The notes under the pieces: model-generated
Told to the model about the DNA's origin: nothing
What the model saw: the letters and a program-made list of their open reading frames with translations, nothing else
Databases searched by the model: none
Source of the DNA: Reyranella sp.
GTDB lineage: Bacteria; Pseudomonadota; Alphaproteobacteria; Reyranellales; Reyranellaceae
Direction of reading: 5' to 3'
DNA: 64,000 nucleotides
Assembly (NCBI RefSeq): GCF_017305915.1
Contig: NZ_JAFKJN010000020.1
Span: 108,471-172,470 of the forward strand
Translations under genes and position numbers: made by a program
Shown: positions 52,490 to 61,381 of the stretch, in pieces
Numbering within the stretch: position 1 is the first letter of the stretch
How the letters are laid out: each line of letters starts with the position of its first letter

Positions 52490-53746
52490 TTACGACTTCT
52501 TCGGGTCGTACGGGTACTGGATCTTGCCGGTGGCGTACTTCTTGGGCCACAGGATCACTTCGCTCTTGGGGTCCTTGAACTGGTCGACCCCGTTGCCCTG
52601 GATGCCCTGGAACTGCACGGCCATGACCTGCGCCGTCGCCCATTCGCCCTGCTCGTTGAAGGCGACGTCGCCGACCACGGTCTTGTAGGTGGTCTTGCGC
52701 AGATGGTCGGCGAGCTTGTCGTCGTTGGTGCCGCCGGTCGCCTTGACCGCCTGCTCGATCACCTGCATGCGGGCGTAGGCGAAGGGCGGCAGGTAGTAGC
52801 CGAGGATGTCGACGCCGGCCGCCTCGGACTTGGTCTGGTACTTCTTCACGAACTCGCGGCCCTCGTCGGAGGCGAAGCCCGCCCACGGCAGCCAGAAGTC
52901 GTAGACCACGATGCCGTTCAGGAGCGGTCCGAGCTGCGTCTTGATGGCGGTCGCCTGCAGGCCGACCATGCCGCCGCCGTAGATCTTGGGCTTGAAGCCG
53001 ACCTCGTGGCTGGCGCGGATCAGGCCGACCGTGTCGGCCGGATAGGAGCAGGCCAGGAAGATGTCGGGATTGGTCGCCGCCATGGCGCGCACGACCGGCG
53101 TGTAGTCGGCGGTGTTGGGCGGGTAGGTCTTGTCGTAGACCAGCTTCAGCCCGAGCCGCTTGATGACGTTGCGCGCGCCGTCCATGGCGTTGCGCGGGAA
53201 CTCGGCATCGGCGCCGCACATCGCCACCGTCATCGGCTTGGGGCTCTGCTCGGCCGCGATCTCGAAGAAGCCCTCGGCGAACGACTCCTTCGGCCGCGGG
53301 CCGCCGGTCGGCGTCATCGAGAAGTAGCGCTTGTAGTTGAACTCGCTGTTCACCGCGAGGCCGAGCAGCGAGAAGAACGTGCGGTCGTGCTGCATCACGA
53401 TCGGCATCGCCGGCGCGATCATGTTGGTGGCGTAGCTCGAGCCGATGATGTCGACTTTGTCGACGTCCATCAGCTTGGTGTAGAGGCCGGGGATGGTCGA
53501 GGGATTCGACTGGTCGTCGTAATAGACCAGCTTCACCGGCCGGCCGAGCAGGCCGCCCTTGGCGTTGATGTCCTCTTCCCAGATTTGCGAAGCCAGCAGC
53601 GCCGCCTTGCCGTTGGGCGCCAGCGGGCCGGTCAGGTTCATGCTGAAGCCGATGGTGAACGGCTTGTTCTGGGCGATCGCCGGAGCGGCGATGCCCGCAG
53701 CGGCACCGGCCGCAAGCTTGGCAAAGGTACGACGTTGGATGCGCAT
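52490..53746 (-). CDS. Branched-chain-type ABC transporter substrate-binding protein (LivK/AmiC-like)
   Basis: A 418-residue exported protein. MRIQRRTFAKLAAGAAAGIA is a Tat-like signal cleaved near AIAQN. FTIGFSMNLTGPLAPNGKAA starts the periplasmic type-1 fold, and NPSTIPGLYTKLMDVDKVDI follows. It is the likely receptor for the LivHMGF-like genes although it is encoded on the opposite strand, ending 32 bp from LivF. The ATG at 53746 has GGGAGGA nine bases upstream. The ligand is unknown. Confidence 0.92.
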   Translation of the reverse strand: MRIQRRTFAKLAAGAAAGIAAPAIAQNKPFTIGFSMNLTGPLAPNGKAALLASQIWEEDINAKGGLLGRPVKLVYYDDQSNPSTIPGLYTKLMDVDKVDIIGSSYATNMIAPAMPIVMQHDRTFFSLLGLAVNSEFNYKRYFSMTPTGGPRPKESFAEGFFEIAAEQSPKPMTVAMCGADAEFPRNAMDGARNVIKRLGLKLVYDKTYPPNTADYTPVVRAMAATNPDIFLACSYPADTVGLIRASHEVGFKPKIYGGGMVGLQATAIKTQLGPLLNGIVVYDFWLPWAGFASDEGREFVKKYQTKSEAAGVDILGYYLPPFAYARMQVIEQAVKATGGTNDDKLADHLRKTTYKTVVGDVAFNEQGEWATAQVMAVQFQGIQGNGVDQFKDPKSEVILWPKKYATGKIQYPYDPKKS

Positions 53747-53787
53747 TTGAGTGGATCCTCCCAACATTTATGTCGTTGGGATCGATC

Positions 53788-54603
53788 CTAGCTTGTCTTG
53801 CAGAGCCCCGCCAAGGTCCGATGATCGGTCAGCCAGGCCCATTCCTCGTAGCGCCGCGCCGTTTCCAGGCAGTTCATGAACTCGATGGCGCCGAACGGGC
53901 GGCCGAAGACATGGGCGTGGACGGTGATGTCGAGACAGCCCGCCGGCCGGCCGAGCCGCGGCCAGTTGGCGACGATGCGCTCGAGGACTCGGGTGAAGGC
54001 CTCGGGCTCGGCGCCGTAGCGGACATAGAGCGGCATGTCGTTCACCTCCATGGTGAACGGCACCGCGACGATCGCGCCCTCGGGCGTCCGGTGAAGGGAG
54101 GGCAGGTCGGAATCGAAGAAGTCGGCGTGCCAGTCGAAACCGGCTTTCGCCAGCAGCGACGACGTGCGGGCGCTCGGCGTGCAGCGTGGGCTGAGCCAGC
54201 CCGGCGGCGGCCGGCCGGTGGCCGCGGCGATCGCCTTGATGCAGCGCTCGAGGTCGTGCGCTTCCTCCTCGGCAGTCTGATACGACGGGATGATGTTCTG
54301 GCCCCAGCCGTGCGCCGCGACGGTGTGCCCGCCCGCGACGATCGCCGTCATCAGCTCGGGATAGCGCTCGGCGAGCAGGCCGCTGACATAGAATACCGAG
54401 CGCACCTCGAGTCGCTGCAGGATGTCGAGCAATCGCCAGGCGCCGACCTTGGGGCCGTACTCGGCCCACGAGCGCGCCTGCAGATCGAGCACGCCCGCCT
54501 TGAGCGGATTGCCCATCGGGCCGATGCCGGGTGCCGAATCGTCGGTCCAGCCTTCGAGCATGACGCTGACGGAGAGCGCGAGGGGCTTGGGAAAGCCTTT
54601 CAT
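53788..54603 (-). CDS. Polysaccharide deacetylase-family (NodB-like) protein
   Basis: A 271-residue carbohydrate-esterase-4-like barrel. The HTVAAHGWGQNII motif supplies the metal-binding His pair, and GRPPPGWLSPRCTPS the substrate loop. The first Asp motif is less obvious than in classical NodB. This branch also includes allantoinase/PuuE-like and imidase-type hydrolases, so the substrate may be a small cyclic amide rather than a polysaccharide. There is no signal peptide, so it is cytoplasmic. It is divergent from the PH-domain gene and lies behind the LivK-like gene's promoter. Confidence 0.82.
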   Translation of the reverse strand: MKGFPKPLALSVSVMLEGWTDDSAPGIGPMGNPLKAGVLDLQARSWAEYGPKVGAWRLLDILQRLEVRSVFYVSGLLAERYPELMTAIVAGGHTVAAHGWGQNIIPSYQTAEEEAHDLERCIKAIAAATGRPPPGWLSPRCTPSARTSSLLAKAGFDWHADFFDSDLPSLHRTPEGAIVAVPFTMEVNDMPLYVRYGAEPEAFTRVLERIVANWPRLGRPAGCLDITVHAHVFGRPFGAIEFMNCLETARRYEEWAWLTDHRTLAGLCKTS

Positions 54604-54672
54604 TCGAACGTCATGCTGCGCGACAGAACGCGCCCTGCGCAACCTTTTTCGCCGGCCTCGCGTTGGGGCGCC

Positions 54673-55134
54673 GTGGCCTATGTGAACTCCGTCCTGCAGC
54701 CCGGCGAGACCCTCAAGGCGATCGGCCGGCTGCACTGGATCAACTACCTCAAGGCATTCCTGCTGTTGGCGATCGCTGGGGTCTGCCTGTTGTACGGCCA
54801 GCAGGAGGCGACCAGGATCGGGCGCGTCGCCACCTATGTCGGCTGGCTGCTGCTGGTGCTCGCAGTTGTGCTGCTTCTCGGCGCCTGGTTCACGCGACAG
54901 ATGACCGAGCTCTCGGTCACCAACTATCGCGTGATCTACAAGACCGGTTTCATCCGCCACCACACGGTCGAGATGAACATGGACAAGGTCGAGACGGTGA
55001 ACGTCGACCAGTCCATCCTCGGCCGCATCCTGGGCTACGGCACCATCCACGTGCTCGGCACCGGCCAGGGCATCGAAGGCCTGAGCCGCATCGCGGAGCC
55101 GATCAACCTGCGCAACGCGATAACGGCGCGCTGA
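54673..55134 (+). CDS. Membrane protein with bacterial PH domain (bPH2/DUF304)
   Basis: A 153-residue protein. AYVNSVLQPGETLKAIGRLH is the typical start, two membrane helices follow (about 28-44 and 56-75), and then a PH-like beta domain with TELSVTNYRVIYKTGFIRH and VNVDQSILGRILGYGTI. Such proteins are membrane-associated with unknown roles. The GTG at 54673 matches family N-termini; the ATG at 54613 would add 20 residues and sit only nine bases from the divergent deacetylase start. Confidence 0.83.
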   Translation: MAYVNSVLQPGETLKAIGRLHWINYLKAFLLLAIAGVCLLYGQQEATRIGRVATYVGWLLLVLAVVLLLGAWFTRQMTELSVTNYRVIYKTGFIRHHTVEMNMDKVETVNVDQSILGRILGYGTIHVLGTGQGIEGLSRIAEPINLRNAITAR

Positions 55135-55140
55135 GGGCAC

Positions 55141-55190
55141 TGTCATCCTGAGCGTAGCGAAGGATCCTTCGGCTTCGCCTCAGGATGACA
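55141..55190. repeat. Intergenic palindromic repeat, GTCATCC class, copy 2
   Basis: TGTCATCCTGAGCGTAGCGA and TTCGGCTTCGCCTCAGGATG+ACA form long arms around AAGGATCC. It lies exactly between the ends of the convergent PH-domain and DUF1993 genes. The same arm plan as at 5151-5217 shows a dispersed family. Confidence 0.8.
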
Positions 55191-55191
55191 T

Positions 55192-55710
55192 CTAGTTCGC
55201 GAGCTTCATCCTGCCCATGTAATCCCGCTTGCCGATCGGCACGCCCTTCGAGCGCAGGATGTCGTAGGCGGTCGTCGCATGGAAATGGAAGTTGGGCAGC
55301 GAGAAGGTCATCAGGAAGCCTTCCGCCTTGAACGGCAGCTTGAGGTCGCGCACCGAGAACACCACGTCCTTGCCTTCGAGCGCGTTGACGTCGGCGGGCT
55401 TGAGCTGCTCGAGCGAGGCCTTGGCGTCGCTCACCATCTTCTGCAGGCCGGCATAGTCGGCGGTCGACGGGCCGGGCGGGGCGAAGGCGCCCGCCTTGGC
55501 GCCGGCCAGCGCGCCGGCCGAATGATGCGCCACGGCCACCACCTGGAAGCGGAACGGCAGCATGTCGGAGAACAGCCGCGTCTCGACGATCTCGTTGGGA
55601 TCGACGTTCTTCTCCTTGCAATGGGCAAGGCCTTTGGCGAGGAAGCCCTCGACGGCGCCGAGCGTCTGCAGGAAGCAGCCGACAGATGAATCATAGAGTG
55701 TGACGGCCAT
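55192..55710 (-). CDS. DUF1993-family protein
   Basis: A 172-residue protein beginning MAVTLYDSSVGCFLQTLGAV. It contains ETRLFSDMLPFRFQVVAVAHHS and ends FSLPNFHFHATTAYDILRSK, followed by KGVPIGKRDYMG. The DinB/DUF1993-like four-helix bundle keeps several His residues (AHHS and HFHATTAYD) that suggest a metal site. It is a cytoplasmic protein of unknown function, with a single-gene unit on this strand. Confidence 0.85.
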   Translation of the reverse strand: MAVTLYDSSVGCFLQTLGAVEGFLAKGLAHCKEKNVDPNEIVETRLFSDMLPFRFQVVAVAHHSAGALAGAKAGAFAPPGPSTADYAGLQKMVSDAKASLEQLKPADVNALEGKDVVFSVRDLKLPFKAEGFLMTFSLPNFHFHATTAYDILRSKGVPIGKRDYMGRMKLAN

Positions 55711-55804
55711 GGTCGTTTCCCCTCGAAGTTGACCAGGGTCTAGCCGTACGCCGAATTCGGATTAAAGTCCCGCCAAACGTGTCTCACTCTTGCGGGAGCT
55801 CATC

Positions 55805-56521
55805 ATGATCGACCTGTATTACTGGCCGACGCCGAATGGCTGGAAGATCTCCATCATGCTCGAGGAATGCGGGCTGCCCTACAACCTCGTCGCGGTGAAT
55901 ATCGGCACCGGCGAGCAGTTCAAGCCGGACTTCCTCGAGATCAGCCCCAACAACCGCATGCCGGCGATCGTCGACCGCGATCCGCCGGGCGGTGGCGCAC
56001 CGGTGTCGGTGTTCGAATCGGGCGCGATCCTGCAGTACCTCGCCGAGAAGACCGGCAAGTTCCTGCCGAAGGACCTGCGCGGCAAGTACGAGACGCTGCA
56101 ATGGGTGAACTGGCAGATGGGCGGCCTCGGCCCGATGGCGGGGCAGGCCAACCACTTCAACGTCTATGCGCCGCAGTTCAATCCGGTCGACAAGCTCGCG
56201 TACGGCCAGGCGCGCTACAGCAACGAGGTCAACCGCCTGTTCGGCGTGCTCAACAAGCGGCTGGCCGACCGCGCGTTCATCGCCGGCGACTTCTCGATCG
56301 CCGACATGGCGAGCTGGCCGTGGGTGGTGGGCTTCAAGAATTTCAACCAGAAGCTCGAGGACTTCCCCAACCTGCAGCGCTGGTTCGAGAAGTCGGTCGG
56401 CGAGCGGCCGGCGGTGGTGAAGGGCAAGGCGATCGGCGCCGAGCTGCGCAAGACGCCCGGCATCAACACTGACGAGCAGCGCAAGATCCTGTTTGGGCAA
56501 ACAGCGCAGGTGGTGCGTTAA
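55805..56521 (+). CDS. Glutathione S-transferase (YfcG/Nu-class-like)
   Basis: A 238-residue GST. The N-terminal thioredoxin fold begins IDLYYWPTPNGWKISIMLEE, where the T-P-N-G motif is that of the Nu/YfcG class with disulfide-bond oxidoreductase activity. FESGAILQYLAEKTG is the glutathione-binding strand-helix, and the C-terminal all-helical domain has FIAGDFSIADMASWPWV. The ATG at 55805 is preferred to a TTG at 55790. The stop TAA (56519-56521) is part of the TTAA target of the adjacent IS copy, so the coding end is intact. Confidence 0.93.
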   Translation: MIDLYYWPTPNGWKISIMLEECGLPYNLVAVNIGTGEQFKPDFLEISPNNRMPAIVDRDPPGGGAPVSVFESGAILQYLAEKTGKFLPKDLRGKYETLQWVNWQMGGLGPMAGQANHFNVYAPQFNPVDKLAYGQARYSNEVNRLFGVLNKRLADRAFIAGDFSIADMASWPWVVGFKNFNQKLEDFPNLQRWFEKSVGERPAVVKGKAIGAELRKTPGINTDEQRKILFGQTAQVVR

Positions 56522-56929
56522 GGACTCTCTGAACAAGTCGTCGATCGCGCCGCGGTTTTGCTAGATTGGTATCTCCGGTGGAGATGTGGCGATGAAGCAG
56601 CTGAGTTTTTCGGACGCGGCGTACGGCGGCAAGCGCCGGGCGCTGCGCGATACGGCGGCGGGTCGGCTGCGCGACAGGATCGAACGTCTCAAGGCGCAGG
56701 TGCGGGCCCGAGGCGAGCACGCCTTCCGGGTGATCAAGCGCCAGTTCGGCTATGTGAAGGTCCGCTACCGCGGGCTCCCGAAAAAGCGGCGAGACAGCGA
56801 GAACGCCGCCACGCCACCACAACTACAGGGCCTTCAGCGGCAATGGGTGACGTCTCCGAAGCAAAATCAGCCGACTACGACGGCAACGACCGGGCGACGC
56901 CGTCATTGCGTGACTTGGTCAGACCTTCC
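56522..56929 (+). mobile_element. IS5-family element, internally deleted copy
   Basis: The left inverted repeat GGACTCTCTGAACAAGTC (56522-56539) pairs with the right end GACTTGGTCAGACCTTCC (56912-56929), with 13 of 18 positions matching. The first 115 bp and a later 140-bp block are identical to the copy starting at 63050, but the 696 bp between two GGCAAGCGC 9-mers of that copy are missing. The flanks are TTAA on the left (within the GST stop) and CTAA on the right, both fitting the YTAR target of IS5-type elements but not equal to each other. Confidence 0.85.
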
Positions 56930-56933
56930 CTAA
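56592..56933 (+). pseudogene. Remnant IS5-family transposase with in-frame 232-codon deletion
   Basis: It starts MKQLSFSDAAYGGKRRALRD. The first 14 or so residues are the IS5 transposase N-terminus, joined to the C-terminal AGRLRDRIERLKAQVRARG and FGYVKVRYRGLP segment. The DDE catalytic core is completely missing. After RYRGLP the sequence no longer resembles a transposase, so the 3' part has also decayed; the frame runs through the right inverted repeat into the flanking TAA. It is inactive, though its ends could still be moved by the intact copy. Confidence 0.85.
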
Positions 56934-56958
56934 TGGCGGGCGCAACGGGGTGGCCCGT

Positions 56959-57501
56959 ATGAACGACGATCGCCTGCACAAGCTTGCGGAAAGAGGGATC
57001 GAAGAGTTTCGCCGCTTCGCGGTGATGTTCGTCTACCTCTGGGTGGTGTTCGGCCTGTTTGTACTGAACGAAACCGTCGTCCTGGGGCAACGGCACATTG
57101 GCTTCACGGCGCAAGGCTTTGCCTTGATCAACGCGGCGGTCCTGGCGAAAGTCATGTTGATCGCCGAGGACCTGAAGCTCGGGCGAGCCTTTGACCATCT
57201 GCCGCTGATCGTTCCTGTCTCCTACAAGTCGGGGCTGCTCGCCGCGGTGTTCATCGCCTTCCATGCGCTAGAGGAGGTGCTGCTCGGCGCATTCGCCGGC
57301 AAGACGATAGCCGACAGCCTGCCTCACATCGGGGGTGGTACCTGGCAGGGCGTGGTCATCGTTTGGGCGATCATGTCCATTTCTCTGCTGCCGTTCTTTG
57401 CTCTTCGCGAAATCGGTCGCCTCTTGGACGGGGGGCGACTCTGGAATATGATGTTCAGGCGCTCGGTGAACGGGTCGCGCGCGACCGTGGAGCCGAGCTA
57501 G
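56959..57501 (+). CDS. Small integral membrane protein of unknown function
   Basis: A 180-residue protein with four hydrophobic helices, about residues 20-40, 52-70, 92-112 and 128-150. It contains RFAVMFVYLWVVFGLFVLNE and RDEL-free loops, ending MFRRSVNGSRATVEPS. I do not recognise a named family. The ATG lies only 29 bp from the right end of the deleted IS, so its promoter must be inside the IS, or was lost. It is the first gene of the AT-richer island; the Cache-protein gene follows after 30 bp, possibly co-transcribed. Confidence 0.7.
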   Translation: MNDDRLHKLAERGIEEFRRFAVMFVYLWVVFGLFVLNETVVLGQRHIGFTAQGFALINAAVLAKVMLIAEDLKLGRAFDHLPLIVPVSYKSGLLAAVFIAFHALEEVLLGAFAGKTIADSLPHIGGGTWQGVVIVWAIMSISLLPFFALREIGRLLDGGRLWNMMFRRSVNGSRATVEPS

Positions 57502-57531
57502 ACCGATATTCAAAACTCCGCGGGGGATGCC

Positions 57532-57999
57532 ATGCGATTATTCGCTCTTCTGATTTTTGTATCGCTCTTGATGCCCTCGTTGTGCGCTGAGGCATCCGAG
57601 TACGGCAGCAAGGAGGAGGCGGTCGCAATGGTCAAACGCGTCCAAGACATGTTCAAGAAAGATGGCGCTGACGCTACCTTCAAGGCTGTCTCGGACCTTT
57701 CGACCAAGCAATTCCACGACCGCGACCTTTATCCCTTCATCTATGATCTATCGGGAATCTGCGTCGCGCACGGCGCCATCCCGGCGCTGATCGGCAAGAA
57801 CCTCATGGCGATGAAGGATCAGGACGGCAAATATTTCTTCAAGGAAATGATCGACATCGCCAAGGGTCCGGGCGCCGGCTGGGTCGACTACAAGTGGCCG
57901 AATCCGCTGACCACCAAGATCCAAGATAAATCCGCCTACATTGAAAAGCTGGGCGACGACTATTTCGTCGGCGTCGGAGTCTATCTTTCCAAGCAATGA
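57532..57999 (+). CDS. Exported single-Cache-domain sensor protein
   Basis: A 155-residue protein. The signal MRLFALLIFVSLLMPSLCAE is cleaved near EAS. The rest is one sCache_2-type domain: SKEEAVAMVKRVQDMFKKDG, FHDRDLYPFIYDLSGICVAH, GKNLMAMKDQDGKYFFKEMI and GWVDYKWPNPLT. Cache domains bind small ligands such as carboxylates or amino acids. A free periplasmic Cache protein probably presents the ligand to the adjacent kinase. It overlaps the kinase ATG by four bases, strong evidence of functional coupling. AT-rich codons (for example in residues 1-12) differ from the chromosomal background. Confidence 0.87.
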   Translation: MRLFALLIFVSLLMPSLCAEASEYGSKEEAVAMVKRVQDMFKKDGADATFKAVSDLSTKQFHDRDLYPFIYDLSGICVAHGAIPALIGKNLMAMKDQDGKYFFKEMIDIAKGPGAGWVDYKWPNPLTTKIQDKSAYIEKLGDDYFVGVGVYLSKQ

Positions 58000-60992
58000 C
58001 CGATGTGAAAGGCCCTGTCACCGCGGCCGGGCGCGTCAGGCGCTCGAAGGCCTATTTCAGCGTCCGCTCCATCATCGACTTCTTCAATAGCCTGTCTATT
58101 CATGTCAAGGCGTCGGCGGCGTCGGTCTTGCTGCTGCTCTGTCTGCTGGGCTTGGGCGCAAACGCTTATTTGACGTCGACCCGGTCGGCGGCAGAATTGC
58201 GCGTCCTCACCAACGAGCTCACACCGAAGCAGCGGGCCTTCTCGCAAGTGAGCAACGAAGTCTTCGCGACGCACCTGAAAATATTCCGTTATGTGTCGTG
58301 GGAAAGCAATGGCGTCAGCGACAAGCTGCTCAAGCCGCTATTCGGCGAAATCAACAGCGACCTCGAGTCCTTGTCCGCCCGCATTTCGGCTCTCGCCGAG
58401 AGGCCGGATTTGTCGAGCGAAGAACGCACGACCATGCAGCAGCTTTTGCCCAAGTGGGCAATTTGCAAAAGCCACGCCAAGGATACGATCGATGTCGGCC
58501 AGAACGGCTCTGCCTTGGCCGCCCCGATGGCGACGATGATGCTTGGCCAAACAGACGACAGCTTCGAGGCCGTCAACGCAGATTTGCAAAAGCTCTCTCT
58601 GGCAGTCACGGCCGCCGTAAATGATTTGAGCAATCAGCTCTATTTCGAGGCGGCGCGGACCAAGAACGTCATTATTCTGGTTGCGGTCGCCGCCTTGTTG
58701 ATAAGCACATTGGTCGCCTTCGTGGTGGGCCGGTCGATCGTCAAGCCGATCGAGGCGGTCACCGACGTGATGCAGCGTCTCTCCAGCGGCGAAGTCGATG
58801 TTGCAATCGGCCAGCGTGATCGCCGCGACGAAATCGGCCGCATGGTCGGCGCGATCGAGGTATTCCGAAAGAACATCATCGACAAGCAGGCGATGGAGCA
58901 GACGCTGACCGCCGAGCTCACGCGATCCGTCGAGGAAATGCGGGCGCTCGCCGAGGTCGGCCGGATCGTCAATTCGACGCTCGATCTGGAAGCGGTGCTA
59001 AGTACGATTGTCAACAAGGCGACCCAGCTTTCGGCAACTGAAGCGGGCGCCGTCTATGTGTTCAGCGAGGACGCGGGTGAACATCAGCTGCATACCACCT
59101 ACGGCATGAACGACTTGTTGATCGGTGCGATCAAGGGTCAGCACGCCGAAATCTCCAAGGCGATCGCGCTCGCCATAGAGCAGGGTCAGCCGCTGCAAAC
59201 GACTGACCTGCGTGCCGATCCGCCGTCGGTGGTTCGCGATATCATGCTGCAGGCCGGTTTTCTCGCGCGCCTCATCGTGCCGCTGCTCGCCGCCGACCGC
59301 GTCGTGGGCGCCCTCGTGGTGCGGCGGCAAGCGCCCGGAGAATTTCCGAAGAATACCATTGCGCTGCTGCAGACTTTCGCCGCTCAATCGGTACTCGCCA
59401 TCCAGAACGCCCGCCTGTTCAGCGAGATCGAGGAGAAAGGGCGACAGCTCGAAACTGCAAGCCAGCACAAGTCGCAATTCTTGGCCAACATGTCCCATGA
59501 ACTGCGCACGCCGCTCAACGCCATCATTGGCTATAGCGAAATCCTGCAGGAAGACGTCGCCGACCTCGGTGAGGCGGGCATGGCCGCAGACCTCAAGAAA
59601 ATCGAGAGTTCGGGCCGTCACCTGCTCGGCCTGATCAACGACGTGCTGGATCTGTCAAAGATCGAAGCCGGGAAAATGGACGTTTATCTCGAAGACGTCG
59701 GGATCGTGCCGCTGCTCGAAGAGGTGCGCTCGCTCATCGGACCGATGGTCGAAAAGAACAACAACGCCGTCGAGTTTCGGCTGGCCGAAAGCCTTGGTGT
59801 CATGCGCACCGATCGCACCAAGCTCAAGCAAAGCCTGCTCAACCTCCTGAGCAACAGCAGCAAATTCACGCAGAATGGGAAACTGACGGTCGCGGCGGAT
59901 CGCATCCAGGGCGGCGGCAGGCCGATGGTGCGCTTTGCCGTTTCCGATACCGGCATAGGCATGACCGAAGAACAGCTTGGGCGGTTGTTCCAGGCGTTCG
60001 GCCAGGCGGATGCCTCGACTACCAAGAAATACGGCGGGACCGGCCTTGGCCTGGCGATCACGCGCAATTTCTGCCGGTTGCTCGGCGGCGACGTGACAGT
60101 TGCCAGCAAACCCGGTGAAGGATCGACTTTCACGATCACCCTTGCGGACGATCCCGACCCGCAGGTGCAAGAAGCCCACGTGCAAGAGGGGGCGCCGACC
60201 CTTCCGGCTCGGGACAGCCCGACGACGGACGGCGCGCCAACGGTGCTGGTCGTCGATGACGATCCCGCGGCGCGTGATCTGTTGATCGCCAACTTGAAAG
60301 GCGCGGGCTACCGTTTGGTGCAGGCGTCCAACGGCAACGAGGCGCTCAGCCTCGCGCGAACGATGCGCCCGGACGCGATCACGCTCGACGTGATGATGCC
60401 GAAAACGGATGGCTGGCAGGTATTGAGTGCGCTCAAGGCGGATGCCGATCTGCGCGACATCCCGGTTATCGTCGTGACAATGCTGTCGGACCGCGGCATC
60501 GGCCTGTCGCTCGGCGCCGCCGATGTGCTGACAAAGCCGGTCGATCGCGCGCGCCTCACGGCGCTGATTCATGGTCTCGTTCGGCGTGATGGTCCGGTTT
60601 TGATCGTCGAGGACGATGCGGCCGCGCGTGACGTGGTTCGGCAAATTGTCGGCAAAATGGGATTGTCGGCGGAGGAAGTCTCGGACGGCCGGCAGGCCTT
60701 GGCATGGCTAGGCGGCCATCGGCGGCCGGCGTTGATTCTTCTCGACCTCATGATGCCCGAGATGGACGGCTTCGAGGTACTCGACGCGCTCTCGGTGCAT
60801 GTGGAGTGGCGAGACATTCCAGTCGTCGTTCTTACCGCCAAGCAGCTCACGTCGGCAGAAAGGGAGCGGCTGAAGGAGCAGGCGCAAGCAATCATCGCCA
60901 AGGGCAGCGGCTCCCGTTTCGACATTGTCGCGGCGGTGGGAGCGGCGATGCGGAGACGGCTAGTACGCGGCGCCTCCGCGTCGAGCGCCTAA
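57996..60992 (+). CDS. Hybrid sensor histidine kinase (HAMP-GAF-HisKA-HATPase-REC-REC)
   Basis: A 998-residue inner-membrane kinase. TM1 spans about 38-60, a periplasmic helical domain about 61-220, TM2 about 222-244 and HAMP 245-297. GAF covers about 325-470, and HisKA has FLANMSHELRTPLNAI with phosphoacceptor His501. HATPase_c follows (N box LLNLLSNSSKFT, G boxes DTGIGMT and GGTGLGLAITRNF). The two receiver domains carry Asp798 (TLDVMMPKTDG) and Asp917 (LLDLMMPEMDG). REC2 has a modified Lys region (IIAKGSG rather than xTKP). It is coupled to the Cache gene (four-base overlap) and followed by a response regulator and a cyclase. Confidence 0.95.
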   Translation: MTDVKGPVTAAGRVRRSKAYFSVRSIIDFFNSLSIHVKASAASVLLLLCLLGLGANAYLTSTRSAAELRVLTNELTPKQRAFSQVSNEVFATHLKIFRYVSWESNGVSDKLLKPLFGEINSDLESLSARISALAERPDLSSEERTTMQQLLPKWAICKSHAKDTIDVGQNGSALAAPMATMMLGQTDDSFEAVNADLQKLSLAVTAAVNDLSNQLYFEAARTKNVIILVAVAALLISTLVAFVVGRSIVKPIEAVTDVMQRLSSGEVDVAIGQRDRRDEIGRMVGAIEVFRKNIIDKQAMEQTLTAELTRSVEEMRALAEVGRIVNSTLDLEAVLSTIVNKATQLSATEAGAVYVFSEDAGEHQLHTTYGMNDLLIGAIKGQHAEISKAIALAIEQGQPLQTTDLRADPPSVVRDIMLQAGFLARLIVPLLAADRVVGALVVRRQAPGEFPKNTIALLQTFAAQSVLAIQNARLFSEIEEKGRQLETASQHKSQFLANMSHELRTPLNAIIGYSEILQEDVADLGEAGMAADLKKIESSGRHLLGLINDVLDLSKIEAGKMDVYLEDVGIVPLLEEVRSLIGPMVEKNNNAVEFRLAESLGVMRTDRTKLKQSLLNLLSNSSKFTQNGKLTVAADRIQGGGRPMVRFAVSDTGIGMTEEQLGRLFQAFGQADASTTKKYGGTGLGLAITRNFCRLLGGDVTVASKPGEGSTFTITLADDPDPQVQEAHVQEGAPTLPARDSPTTDGAPTVLVVDDDPAARDLLIANLKGAGYRLVQASNGNEALSLARTMRPDAITLDVMMPKTDGWQVLSALKADADLRDIPVIVVTMLSDRGIGLSLGAADVLTKPVDRARLTALIHGLVRRDGPVLIVEDDAAARDVVRQIVGKMGLSAEEVSDGRQALAWLGGHRRPALILLDLMMPEMDGFEVLDALSVHVEWRDIPVVVLTAKQLTSAERERLKEQAQAIIAKGSGSRFDIVAAVGAAMRRRLVRGASASSA

Positions 60993-61006
60993 CAGGGGGG
61001 AGTCTA

Positions 61007-61381
61007 ATGAAGAAGGTTCTGCTGGTCGAAGACAATGAGATGAACCGTGACATGCTCTCCCGGCGTCTTGTTCGTCGCGGTTTCGAGGTGGTGTTCGCCG
61101 TCGACGGCCAGCAGGGTGTCGATCTGGCGAAGAGGGAGCGCCCCGACATCATTCTTATGGACATGAGCCTGCCGGTCATCAATGGCTGGGAGGCAACGAG
61201 GTCCATCAAGGGGGACGACGCTACCAAACGCATACCGCTCATTGGGCTGTCGGCGCACGCCATGGCTGGAGACCGCGAGAAGGCCATTGAAGCCGGCTGC
61301 GACGACTACGACACCAAACCGGTCGAGCTCGAACGCCTGATCGGCAAGATGGAGAAGCTGCTTGGTGCGGCAGGAAGCTGA
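61007..61381 (+). CDS. Single-domain response regulator (CheY/DivK-like)
   Basis: A 124-residue receiver. KKVLLVEDNEMNRDMLSRRL provides the acidic pocket, Asp52 in IILMDMSLPVING is the phosphorylation site, LIGLSAHAM the switch Ser, and YDTKPVE the Lys. There is no output domain, so it is likely a shuttle between the kinase and a partner. GGGGGGAG precedes the ATG. Its end overlaps the start of the cyclase gene by 17 bp, indicating co-translation. Confidence 0.94.
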   Translation: MKKVLLVEDNEMNRDMLSRRLVRRGFEVVFAVDGQQGVDLAKRERPDIILMDMSLPVINGWEATRSIKGDDATKRIPLIGLSAHAMAGDREKAIEAGCDDYDTKPVELERLIGKMEKLLGAAGS

